From a virus: 45,639 nt of DNA. The notes under the pieces are model-generated. The model searched no databases and was not told where the DNA came from. It saw only the letters and a list, made by a program, of their open reading frames with translations. Position 1 is the stretch's first letter; each line of letters opens with the position of its first letter. The position numbers and the translations under genes are program-made. This document shows, in pieces, positions 1 through 7,265 of this stretch. The stretch covers positions 1-45,639 of IMG/VR virus record IMGVR_UViG_3300046376_000051. One strand, 5' to 3'.

Positions 1-60
1 CTCCGGAAATAAAAGAAAATCCTTCTACGCCGATGGGTTTTTGCAGAAGGAACGTGCTAA

Positions 61-543
61 ATGTCAAAGGTATCCAGCGCTTCCGAAAATCTACAACCGG
101 AAGCTGTATCGGTTCCCCCGACGATTCCGGGGACACAACCTGAACCCCTTGAGGAACTTTCCCAAGAGGAAAGGGCCGAATGGGCCAAATTCACCGCGCG
201 CATGCCGCCGGATTGGTTTCCCCCGGAGACGTGGCCGATGCTGGCGCAGCTTTGCCGCCATATCTGCCAAGGCCGCTTCATCGGTCAATGCCTGCAGGAG
301 GCCCGCGCCGGGATTCTCGATCCGACCGACGACGACGCGCTGGAGCGCATGGAGCGCCTGCAGCGGCTGCACGACCGCGAGGGCCGGGCGATGACGGCGA
401 TGATGGTGCGGCTGCGCCTGACGAGCCAGCAGCGCATCCCGGACGCGGACGTCGCCGACCGGGCGCGCGACCGGATCAAGGACGAGCATGTCGAGATGCC
501 GCCGTGGGCCTCCACTGGCAGGAGCATCGGGCTGCGCCAGTGA
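61..543 (+). CDS. Probable terminase small subunit
   Basis: A 160-residue acidic, helical protein directly upstream of the large terminase. Small terminase subunits bind the packaging site and hand the DNA to the large subunit. The assignment rests on position, size and general character: a Pro/Glu-rich N-terminus, then helices with conserved-looking Trp and Arg around residues 40-130. I do not see a clear helix-turn-helix. The start is supported by AGAAGGA about nine bases upstream. The stop overlaps the GTG start of the next gene. It could be another packaging accessory protein, but no other candidate lies next to the large subunit. Confidence 0.65.
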   Translation: MSKVSSASENLQPEAVSVPPTIPGTQPEPLEELSQEERAEWAKFTARMPPDWFPPETWPMLAQLCRHICQGRFIGQCLQEARAGILDPTDDDALERMERLQRLHDREGRAMTAMMVRLRLTSQQRIPDADVADRARDRIKDEHVEMPPWASTGRSIGLRQ

Positions 544-719
544 TCGACCTTGAGCGCCTGCTCACCGAGCGGCAGGACAAGTTGCGCGGCCGACCCCGCG
601 ACTGGATTGACGACTTCGGCGGCTGGCGTCGTCGCATCGACTGGACCGGCGTCGTGATCATCGCGGGCGCGTTGCTGGTGCCGCTGTCGATCCTGTTCGC
701 GGTCTGGGTGCTGGCGTGA
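540..719 (+). CDS. Small single-span membrane protein
   Basis: A 59-residue protein starting at a GTG that overlaps the stop of the upstream gene (GTGA). The first 35 residues are charged (RLLTERQDKLRGRPRDW). One hydrophobic helix follows near the C-terminus (about residues 38-58, VVIIAGALLVPLSILFAVWV). It ends four bases into the GTG start of the large terminase, so all three genes are translationally coupled. I do not recognise the family. The coupling and the clean amphipathic-then-hydrophobic layout support a real gene. The role is unknown. Confidence 0.55.
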   Translation: MIDLERLLTERQDKLRGRPRDWIDDFGGWRRRIDWTGVVIIAGALLVPLSILFAVWVLA

Positions 720-2266
720 CCGACGCCGCGATCCTCGACCAGCCGCTGACGCCCGCCGAGCGCGCCGAGCGCAACATCGAGTGGTGCGAGCAGTATCTGT
801 TTCTGCCCGAGGGCAAGAACGTCGGTCAGCGCTTCCGCATGGCCGAGTTCATGCGCCACGACTTCCGCGCGATCTACGGCAACGAGCACGGCACACGACG
901 CGCGATCATCTCAAGAGGCCGCAAGAACGCCAAGAGCGTCGAGTGCGCGTGCATCGTGCTGCTGCATCTATGCGGCCCCGAGTATCGACCGAACGGCTCG
1001 CTGTATTCCTGCGCGCAATCGCGCGACCAAGCCGCGATCATCTTCCGGCTCGCGAGCAAGATGGTCCGGATGTCGCCGATCCTGCGCCGCGTGGTCAGGA
1101 TCAAGGAATCAGCGAAAGAGTTGCGCTGTCCCGACGTCGGCACCGTCTACAAGGCGCTCAGCGCCGAGACCAGTACCGCGTTTGGTCTGTCTCCTGTGCT
1201 GACGATCCACGATGAGCTGGGTCAGGTCAAAGGTCCGCGCTATCCGCTCTACGAGGCGCTGGAAACCGCGACCGCAGCACAGGAAGAGCCGCTGACCGTG
1301 GTGATCTCGACGCAGGCACCGAGCGATGCCGATCTGCTCTCGATGCTGATCGACGACGCCATGACCGAAGCCGATCCGCGCACCGTGTTGCGGTTCAACA
1401 CCGCGCCGATGGACGACGACCCGTTCGAAGAAGACACCATCGCCAAGGCCAACCCGGCGCTCGACATCTTCATGAACAAGGGCGAAGTTCTTGCGATGGC
1501 CGAGGACGCGCGACGCCTTCCGGCCCGCGAGGCCGAGTTCAGAAACTTGATCCTGAACCAGCGCGTCGAGGCCTCCAACCCGTTCGTCACGCCATCGGTG
1601 TGGAAAGCCAATGGCGCAAAGCCGCTGCCGTTCGCATCCACGACGCCGCTCTATGGCGGGCTCGATCTGTCCTCCGTCGCCGATCTCACCGCGCTGGTGC
1701 TGATCGGTCAGCCCGACACCAAGAAATGGCATGTGCATCCGACGTTCTGGCTACCGTCCGAAGGCCTCGCCGAGAAAAGCAGACTCGACCGCGTGCCTTA
1801 CGACGTCTGGGCCAAGCAGGGTTTTCTGCAGACCACTGACGGGCCGACGATCAAATACGAGGAGGTCGCCAAGATCCTGCGCGATCTGTTCAACCGCTAC
1901 AATATTCGCAAGCTGGCGTTCGACCGCTGGAACATGGCGCATCTGAAACCGTGGCTGGAGAAGGCGGGCTTCAGTACGCAGATGATCGAGGAGCGGTTCG
2001 TCGAGTTCGGGCAGGGGACGCAGTCGATGAGCCCGGCGTTGCGCAGCTTGGAAGAGCTGTTGCGCGACAAGCTATTGGCCCACGGCAACCACCCGGTGCT
2101 GGCGATGTGTGCGGCCTGCGCCGTGGTCGAGGGCAAGGACGACGCGAACAGGAAGCTCAGCAAGAACAAGTCCTCTGGCCGGATCGACGGCCTCGTGGCG
2201 CTCGCCATGGCAGTCGGTGTCGCACAACAGATGCGTCCGGTCGATGTTTCGACGCTGATTGCATGA
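716..2266 (+). CDS. Phage terminase large subunit (Terminase_1 / HK97 type)
   Basis: This is the ATPase-nuclease motor that pumps DNA into the prohead and cuts it. Over 516 residues the N-terminal ATPase domain shows a Walker A-like loop SRGRKNAKS (residues 66-74) and a Walker B ending in the acidic pair of IHDEL (D166, E167). The C-terminal RNase-H-like nuclease shows three spaced acidic residues: D317 in GGLDLSSVADLTAL, D403 in LAFDRWN and D491 in SGRIDGLVAL. Length and motif order fit the HK97-like family. The GTG start overlaps the upstream stop, and the gene ends with ATGA into the next gene. Confidence 0.95.
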   Translation: MTDAAILDQPLTPAERAERNIEWCEQYLFLPEGKNVGQRFRMAEFMRHDFRAIYGNEHGTRRAIISRGRKNAKSVECACIVLLHLCGPEYRPNGSLYSCAQSRDQAAIIFRLASKMVRMSPILRRVVRIKESAKELRCPDVGTVYKALSAETSTAFGLSPVLTIHDELGQVKGPRYPLYEALETATAAQEEPLTVVISTQAPSDADLLSMLIDDAMTEADPRTVLRFNTAPMDDDPFEEDTIAKANPALDIFMNKGEVLAMAEDARRLPAREAEFRNLILNQRVEASNPFVTPSVWKANGAKPLPFASTTPLYGGLDLSSVADLTALVLIGQPDTKKWHVHPTFWLPSEGLAEKSRLDRVPYDVWAKQGFLQTTDGPTIKYEEVAKILRDLFNRYNIRKLAFDRWNMAHLKPWLEKAGFSTQMIEERFVEFGQGTQSMSPALRSLEELLRDKLLAHGNHPVLAMCAACAVVEGKDDANRKLSKNKSSGRIDGLVALAMAVGVAQQMRPVDVSTLIA

Positions 2267-2808
2267 AGACCATCAGCAAACACGAACTCGGCGTCACCGA
2301 CTTCACGACGCGCAAGTACATGCAGCCCGGCGAGCAGGACGTGTTGCTGGCGCTGGTCGCGAGCATCGCGCCGAAGACCATGGTCGAGATCGGCGTCAAC
2401 GAGGGCCTGACCGCTTTTGCGGTGCTGCGCGAGATCACGACCATCGAGCATTACATCGGCATCGACGTGGACGCGGCCTATCGATTCGAGATCCCGGCGC
2501 AACAGATCGAGCGCACCGATCAGCCGGGCCGACTGGTCAGCGGCGATCCGCGCTTTGAACTGCGCTTTCGCGGCGCGGAAATGCCTGCAACGGCCGATGT
2601 GGTGTTCATCGACGGCGATCACGGCAAGCACGCGGTGCTCGCCGACTCGATCTGGGCGGCCGAGATCGTGGCACCGGGCGGCCTGATCATCTGGCACGAC
2701 TACGGCAATCCGACCGTCGAGGTGACCGGCGTGCTCAACAGGATGGACAACCATCACCACCAGCTTCACCACGTCGAGGGGACGTGGCTGGTGTTCGAAC
2801 AGCGATGA
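2263..2808 (+). CDS. Class I SAM-dependent methyltransferase
   Basis: A 181-residue Rossmann-type methyltransferase. The SAM-binding loop is VEIGVNEGLTAF (about residues 45-56), followed by an acidic strand end (IGIDVD) and a second acidic motif VVFIDGDHGK, then PGGLIIWHDYGN. This pattern matches the Methyltransf_24-like group, whose members often methylate sugars or small metabolites rather than DNA; I see no DNA-methylase DPPY motif. The ATG overlaps the terminase stop (ATGA), and the gene overlaps the glycosyltransferase-like gene the same way. The pair may modify a glycan on the virion or host surface (inference). Confidence 0.8.
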   Translation: MKTISKHELGVTDFTTRKYMQPGEQDVLLALVASIAPKTMVEIGVNEGLTAFAVLREITTIEHYIGIDVDAAYRFEIPAQQIERTDQPGRLVSGDPRFELRFRGAEMPATADVVFIDGDHGKHAVLADSIWAAEIVAPGGLIIWHDYGNPTVEVTGVLNRMDNHHHQLHHVEGTWLVFEQR

Positions 2809-3800
2809 CGCAAGTCATGATGGGCGATGCCGTGGTCGCGGCGCACTACGTGCAACGTGGCATCGAGCGCTTCCGCCAGAACCAGTTTGATCAGGCGGTG
2901 GCCGCCTTCGACGGCGCGCTGCAGCTCAACCCGGACGATCCCTATGCCCGCTGGAATCGGGCGACCGCGCTGCTCTCGATGGGCGACTATGCGCGCGGCT
3001 TTCCCGAGCACGACGTGGCGTGGCGGCTGTTTCACTGGCGCGGCTTCGGCCCGGTTGGCAACGACATCGACCACATCAGCCATCTGCCGCTATGGCGCGG
3101 TGAATGCGGAGAGCGCTTGCTGGTCTATCACGAGCTGGGCTTCGGCGACGCCATCATGGCGATGCGCTATCTCCCGGAGCTTAAGCGACGCGCCGAGGTG
3201 ACGCTGCTGATCGACCAGAGCCTCGCCCGGCTGGCGCGGAGCTTCGATGTCGAGGTGACGACCAAGGTGCCGGACGTGACCGACTTCGACTATCGCCTGC
3301 CGTTCTTCGGCGTGATGTCGGCACTGGGCGAAACCGGCGAGACCATTCCGGCCGCGCCGTATATCGCGCCGGTAAAACTTCCCAATTTCCGGGAGGTTTC
3401 TCACAACGTCGGCATCGCTTGGTCTGGCCGCACGCAGACCATGTTCACGCTGGAGCGCTTTCTGTCACTGCTCGCGCATCACGGCTTTGAGCTTTACAGC
3501 CTGCAGCCCGGTGTGCTCGCCGACGAGCGCGTTGATCCGCTGCCGCCGGGCTCCGACTTCCTCGACGTGGCCGAGCGTATCGCGCAGATGGACCACATCG
3601 TGAGCGTGGACACCGCCGCGATTCATCTGGCTGGCGCGATGGGCCATCCGAGCGCGCATCTGGTGCTGCCGTTCGTCAGCGACTGGCGCTGGTGGAAAAC
3701 CGAGCTATGGTATCCGACGTTGAAGACCTACCGGCAGGACGCCGTCGCCGACTGGTCCGCGCCGTTCGCAAAAGTCAACGAGGTGCTGCGATGCCTCTGA
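2805..3800 (+). CDS. TPR-containing glycosyltransferase-like protein
   Basis: 331 residues. About residues 10-65 form a tetratricopeptide repeat pair (FRQNQFDQAVAAFDGALQLN and the following RWNRATALLSMGDY). The rest resembles the GT-B-like proteins often annotated as TPR-repeat glycosyltransferase family 9: YHELGFGDAIMAMRYLP, then VGIAWSGR, then a C-terminal VSVDTAAIHLAGAMG that forms the nucleotide-sugar site in that family. Such enzymes transfer sugars to glycans or proteins. An earlier in-frame GTG at 2784 exists, but the ATGA overlap at 2805 is preferred. It follows a methyltransferase, which suggests a joint glycan-modifying pair carried as a moron in the packaging operon. Confidence 0.75.
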   Translation: MTQVMMGDAVVAAHYVQRGIERFRQNQFDQAVAAFDGALQLNPDDPYARWNRATALLSMGDYARGFPEHDVAWRLFHWRGFGPVGNDIDHISHLPLWRGECGERLLVYHELGFGDAIMAMRYLPELKRRAEVTLLIDQSLARLARSFDVEVTTKVPDVTDFDYRLPFFGVMSALGETGETIPAAPYIAPVKLPNFREVSHNVGIAWSGRTQTMFTLERFLSLLAHHGFELYSLQPGVLADERVDPLPPGSDFLDVAERIAQMDHIVSVDTAAIHLAGAMGHPSAHLVLPFVSDWRWWKTELWYPTLKTYRQDAVADWSAPFAKVNEVLRCL

Positions 3801-3985
3801 TCCAATTCACCGTGCTGGAGCAAGCGACCGAGGACATGGTCGCACTCGGCTGCGGCGGCCTGATCGTCACCAACGCGGAGCTGACGCCGCGCGTGATCGA
3901 GGCGCTCAATAAATTCTGGATGGAAAATTCCAACCAGTTCGAAGACGGCGACACCTTCACCATCAACGTCTACCACGACGCATGA
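3791..3985 (+). CDS. Small hypothetical protein (64 aa)
   Basis: The ATG lies inside the last codons of the upstream gene (10-base overlap), and the stop overlaps the next start (ATGA). The sequence is mixed alpha/beta with a hydrophobic start (PLIQFTVLEQ), an acidic C-terminal half and the ending TFTINVYHDA. No family recognised. It is supported by tight coupling on both sides and by codon usage like its neighbours. Confidence 0.6.
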   Translation: MPLIQFTVLEQATEDMVALGCGGLIVTNAELTPRVIEALNKFWMENSNQFEDGDTFTINVYHDA

Positions 3986-4182
3986 TCGAAATCCTGGCCC
4001 GGATCGACAGCGATAATCCGCCGTTCACCGCCGGTCTGGTGCTGCACGACGACGATGTGGTCGAGGCCGCGCCGATCATCCGCTACATGGAGCGCGGCCG
4101 ATGGACCCGCGCCGTGGTGCGCGACTATTGCGAGAAGCGCGGGTGGAAGATCAAGGTGGTGCGCCAGCAGGAGCTGCCGTGA
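3982..4182 (+). CDS. Small hypothetical protein (66 aa)
   Basis: Overlaps both neighbours by four bases (ATGA at its start, GTGA at its end). It begins MIEILARIDSDN and ends with a basic segment (KRGWKIKVVRQQELP), giving an acidic N-terminal half and a basic C-terminal half. I do not recognise the family. Its place between two other coupled genes argues that it is translated. Confidence 0.6.
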   Translation: MIEILARIDSDNPPFTAGLVLHDDDVVEAAPIIRYMERGRWTRAVVRDYCEKRGWKIKVVRQQELP

Positions 4183-4571
4183 GGGTGCTGGTGTGCGGTG
4201 GCCGCGATTTCGAGGACCACATGATGATGTGGCACGTTCTCGACGATCTGCACGAGCTGCACCGTTTCAGCCTCCTGATCCACGGCATGGCGCGCGGGGC
4301 CGACACACTCGCCGGTCAGTGGGCGATCTACCGCAAGATTCCGGTCTATCGCTTCCACGCCGCGTGGAAACAACAGGGCAACGCCGCTGGCCCAATTCGT
4401 AACGCGCGCATGCTGGAGAAGGGCAAGCCCGATCTCATCGTCGCATTCCCCGGCAAGCACGGCACGCAGGACATGATCCGCAAGGCGCTGGCGGCCAAGG
4501 TCGCGGTCAAGAAGGTCAAGGCCGATGGCAGCGTGGTGCCGTGGGTCTATCCGGCCGAGCTTGCGATCTGA
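4179..4571 (+). CDS. DUF2493 / YspA-type SLOG family protein
   Basis: 130 residues starting at a GTG that overlaps the upstream stop. It begins VRVLVCGGRDFED and has the signature IHGMARGADTLAGQWA (about residues 31-46), then a conserved Asn-Ala-Arg-Met (RNARMLEKGKPDLIVAFPG). This is the DprA/LOG-like Rossmann fold of DUF2493 (YspA), thought to bind a nucleotide-derived ligand. Length matches the family. SLOG proteins are linked to nucleotide sensing or processing in conflict systems, but many phages carry this one with no known function. It sits in the packaging operon. Confidence 0.8.
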   Translation: MRVLVCGGRDFEDHMMMWHVLDDLHELHRFSLLIHGMARGADTLAGQWAIYRKIPVYRFHAAWKQQGNAAGPIRNARMLEKGKPDLIVAFPGKHGTQDMIRKALAAKVAVKKVKADGSVVPWVYPAELAI

Positions 4572-4663
4572 TGTCACCGTTCCCGAATGGCTGCGTCAAC
4601 TGGATGCTGGCCGCGTTGGTGGTGGTGGTGTTGGCCGCCATCGTGTTCAGTCTGGTTTACTAG
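4571..4663 (+). CDS. Micro membrane protein (30 aa)
   Basis: The ATG shares its A with the stop of the DUF2493 gene. The product begins MSPFPNGCVNW and then has one strongly hydrophobic helix (LAALVVVVLAAIVFSLVY) running to the stop. The coupled start and clean transmembrane segment make it a plausible tiny membrane peptide. Its end overlaps the 3' end of a convergent minus-strand gene. Function unknown. Confidence 0.45.
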   Translation: MSPFPNGCVNWMLAALVVVVLAAIVFSLVY

Positions 4664-4829
4664 CTCGTTGCTGGCTCAGGCCGACCAGAAACTGCGGCAG
4701 ATCGCGCTCAGCGTTCCAACCGCAGCTCCAGTGGCCGATCTCGCCCGCAAGCGGACAATTGCAGCGCTCCAGATCATCCTGCTCCGGTTCGCGGCCGACC
4801 CGTTCAATGAATTTCTCGCGGCTGATCAT
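4647..4829 (-). CDS. Small hypothetical protein (60 aa), Cys-containing
   Basis: Begins MISREKFIERVGREPEQDD and continues with Cys residues around CNCPLAGEIGHWSCGW. FIERVG-EPEQDDL followed by a His-Trp-x-Cys-Gly-Trp segment is a pattern I know from small uncharacterised proteins of rhizobial genomes and phages. The ATG overlaps the stop of the upstream minus-strand gene (ATGA), so the two form an operon that faces the surrounding plus-strand genes. The spaced cysteines may bind metal, but this is not shown. Confidence 0.65.
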   Translation of the reverse strand: MISREKFIERVGREPEQDDLERCNCPLAGEIGHWSCGWNAERDLPQFLVGLSQQRASKPD

Positions 4830-5038
4830 AGCTCGGTCGATTCACGTATCTGCCGCGCCATGTCTTCCAACAGATCCGGCAGCAGCAGCGTGGTCCTGAG
4901 ATCGGCCTGACAGGCAAAGCCGTTGCCCTTATTGCCACCCATCACGATCACGATCACGCCGCCGCCTTCGTTGCCGATGCCGACCTGTTCGCGCACGGCG
5001 GTGCAGACGTCGTCGTATTTGCCCGGTCCCAGTGGCAT
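4826..5038 (-). CDS. Small hypothetical protein (70 aa)
   Basis: Starts MPLGPGKYDD, with a GGAAAGGAAA purine run just upstream on the minus strand. An in-frame start at 5065 would add nine residues but has less support. It contains a Gly-rich hydrophobic strand (GGGVIVIVMGGNKGNGF) and a C-terminal amphipathic helix (LLLPDLLEDMARQIREST). The sequence resembles short uncharacterised rhizobial proteins. First gene of a two-gene minus-strand unit inside the plus-strand morphogenesis operon. Confidence 0.65.
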   Translation of the reverse strand: MPLGPGKYDDVCTAVREQVGIGNEGGGVIVIVMGGNKGNGFACQADLRTTLLLPDLLEDMARQIRESTEL

Positions 5039-5077
5039 CGAAGTTTCCTTTCCAAAAGCCAGCACAGGAGGTCGTTT

Positions 5078-5272
5078 ATGTCAGACCGTCCGCTATGGCA
5101 AGACAACTACAAATCGATGAACCCGGCGCAGCTCGTCGCCGAGCTGGAGCGGGTCGCCAAGAACCCGCACCACTTCGACATGCTGATCGAGCGCAGGCTC
5201 TACCTCACCACCGAGCTGGTGCTGCGCGGCGAGCGGCCGATGCGCTCGATCATTGTGATGGAATCCGACTGA
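5078..5272 (+). CDS. Small hypothetical protein (64 aa)
   Basis: A perfect ribosome-binding site AGGAGGT precedes the ATG by about eight bases. The protein is helical and charged (AQLVAELERVAKNPHHFDMLIERRL) and ends SIIVMESD. No family recognised. It restarts the plus-strand operon after the minus-strand gene pair. Confidence 0.6.
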   Translation: MSDRPLWQDNYKSMNPAQLVAELERVAKNPHHFDMLIERRLYLTTELVLRGERPMRSIIVMESD

Positions 5273-5288
5273 AAACAGGGAGACGACC

Positions 5289-5648
5289 ATGGCACTGACT
5301 ATTGTTGACGGACCCACCATTCCGCTGAACGAATCTCTCTCGGACGGCGCAGATTGCTCGGCGGGCACCATCGTCCGCATCACCGTTCCGCAGGAGTTCA
5401 CCAAGGCCAACCTGACGTTTCAGTCGTCCAGCGACGGCAATCTCTACAACGATCTGTACGATGCCAGCGGCAACGAGATCACGATGGTCGCCAATCCGGA
5501 CACCACGATCATCGTCGCAGCACCGTGGGCTCGCTCGCTGGGCTGGCTCAAATTCAGATCCGGCACGCGCGACGCCCCGGTTCAGCAGACCAAGGACGTG
5601 GTCAAATTCGGCATCGCCGTCGAGGTGCCAGACGTTGGCGCAGCCTGA
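5289..5648 (+). CDS. Hypothetical beta-rich structural protein
   Basis: 119 residues with a ribosome-binding site (GGGAGACGACC) before the ATG. The sequence is beta-rich with few Lys: TIVRITVPQEF, LTFQSSSDGNLYNDLYDASG, PDTTIIVAAPW, SLGWLKFRSGT. The pattern of a short sandwich with Ser/Asp-rich turns resembles phage virion accessory proteins that describe themselves as exposure or decoration domains. I cannot name the family. It lies before two tagged effector-like proteins. Confidence 0.6.
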   Translation: MALTIVDGPTIPLNESLSDGADCSAGTIVRITVPQEFTKANLTFQSSSDGNLYNDLYDASGNEITMVANPDTTIIVAAPWARSLGWLKFRSGTRDAPVQQTKDVVKFGIAVEVPDVGAA

Positions 5649-5654
5649 CGCGCC

Positions 5655-7265
5655 ATGCACACCGAGGCGCAGCTCACCACCGCGCAGCGCTTTCGAATTG
5701 CGAAGGCCCGGTCGCAGCGGCTGCTCGCGCGTGAATGGGACGAGAGCCAGCATCCGCGCGTGCCCGCAGGCTCGCCGGACGGCGGTCAGTTTGGTGAAGG
5801 CGGCGGCGGTCGCGGCGAGTCCGAATCGAAGCCGAGCGGCGGCGGCGGCAAGAAGCCAGTCAAGAAGGAAGACTTCGACAAGGCCAAGGTCAGTCTGCCG
5901 AACGACAAGGCGCAACAGGACGCCTTCATCGAGAAGTGGAATAGCAAGGTTGGCGTGGACCCGGCGACCTTCAAGAGCAACTTCATGGGCGGCCTCGACG
6001 GCCCGATGCGGTTGAGCGGCGGCAGCGGCAAGATCGACATCGACGGCGAGATTCACGACAGCGACGGCAAGACGCTCGGCACCTTCACCCGCAACATCAA
6101 TCTCGACAACAAGAGCGCCTACAGCGCCTATTTCAAACTGAACAAGTCGGCGACCAAGGGCGACATCGGCAAGAAGATGCTGGCGGGCAATGTCGAGACC
6201 TACAAGAATCTCGGCATCGAGAAACTCACCGTCACCGCCAACATCGACGTCGGCGGCTATGCGTGGGCCAAATATGGTTACGTGCCGACCGCGTCGGCGT
6301 GGTCCGATCTGCGCAGCGATCTGGAAAGGAAACTGACCGGCGGCAGCTCCAGCAGCTCCTCATCATCGCGCAGCTCCAGCGGCGTCGAGGCCGATAGCTG
6401 GGACATGCTGTCGAGCGACGTGCAGGACGATGTGCGCGACAAGTGGATGCGCGAGACCCGCAGCGAATTCATCGAGAGCGAGGAGCGCAATTGGCGCGAC
6501 TCAGGACAAGCCAAGGACGACGCCAAGCGCGAGCTGGCCGAGCAGTTCACCAATTATCAAGTCACAACCGGCGATGTCCCGGCATGGGTTGACGAGGCGC
6601 TGGACGGTGCGCGGCAGTATCGCGAAGACAAGGGCCAGCCGCCGATCCCCTACACCAACAGGCAGCTCTATGATGCGATTGAGCTGAGTTATGAATCGCG
6701 CAACGGCGATGGCGAGGACGACCCGGACATCGGCTTCGACGACAAGATGCTGCAGGAGCCGACCGGCTACGATCCGAACCAGCAGACGTTGCCCGGCATC
6801 GAGCCGGAAGATCCATCGCAGCGCCTGACGCAGGACATGCGCGACCGGATCGAGAAGCGGCTAACCGCCGCTTTCGACAAGAAGGCGGAAGACGATGCGC
6901 AGGAGATCGACCCGCCGAGCTATCTGGCCGACAGCGTCGAGGAATATCAGGACGAATACTGGGACCAGAAAGACGACGACGAAAAATTGCGCCATGCCAT
7001 CGACTACGGCATGGCCGACATCGAGATCGAGCCCGACGAGGACGAGGAAGAGCCGCAGCAGGAAATGGAGCTGCCGCAGTCGGCCGACGACAAGCTGCTC
7101 GCCGCAGTGCGCAGCAACGATCCGAAGTCGATCTGGCAAGTCGCTGACTCCGCCAAAGGCAAGCAGCTTCTGCTCGGCACCACATGGGCAGGCGTCTTGA
7201 ATCTGAAGGACAAGGCGCAGATGGACCGCTTCGACAAATATGTCGGCAAGGCCGCCCATGGCTGA
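5655..7265 (+). CDS. Tagged head-module protein with GNAT-like segment
   Basis: 536 residues. The N-terminus is basic and helical (TTAQRFRIAKARSQRLLARE), followed by the tag HPRVPAGSPDGGQFG and a Gly/Ser linker. Residues about 110-215 resemble a GNAT-type acyltransferase core (IEKLTVTANIDVGGYAWAKYGYVP), a pattern I have seen in phage and plasmid proteins. A Ser-only stretch (about 229-245) leads into a long, very acidic C-terminal half (EIEPDEDEEEPQQEMELP). Catalytic activity is not demonstrable. It overlaps the next gene by eight bases, and that gene carries the same tag. This suggests a pair of virion-associated proteins delivered with the DNA (inference). Confidence 0.6.
   Translation: MHTEAQLTTAQRFRIAKARSQRLLAREWDESQHPRVPAGSPDGGQFGEGGGGRGESESKPSGGGGKKPVKKEDFDKAKVSLPNDKAQQDAFIEKWNSKVGVDPATFKSNFMGGLDGPMRLSGGSGKIDIDGEIHDSDGKTLGTFTRNINLDNKSAYSAYFKLNKSATKGDIGKKMLAGNVETYKNLGIEKLTVTANIDVGGYAWAKYGYVPTASAWSDLRSDLERKLTGGSSSSSSSSRSSSGVEADSWDMLSSDVQDDVRDKWMRETRSEFIESEERNWRDSGQAKDDAKRELAEQFTNYQVTTGDVPAWVDEALDGARQYREDKGQPPIPYTNRQLYDAIELSYESRNGDGEDDPDIGFDDKMLQEPTGYDPNQQTLPGIEPEDPSQRLTQDMRDRIEKRLTAAFDKKAEDDAQEIDPPSYLADSVEEYQDEYWDQKDDDEKLRHAIDYGMADIEIEPDEDEEEPQQEMELPQSADDKLLAAVRSNDPKSIWQVADSAKGKQLLLGTTWAGVLNLKDKAQMDRFDKYVGKAAHG

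Noticed and set aside
4587-4910. A plus-strand frame of 107 codons opposite two small minus-strand genes
   Set aside because: Composition is Trp/Ser-rich from frame reversal, and the minus-strand proteins match known small rhizobial patterns.
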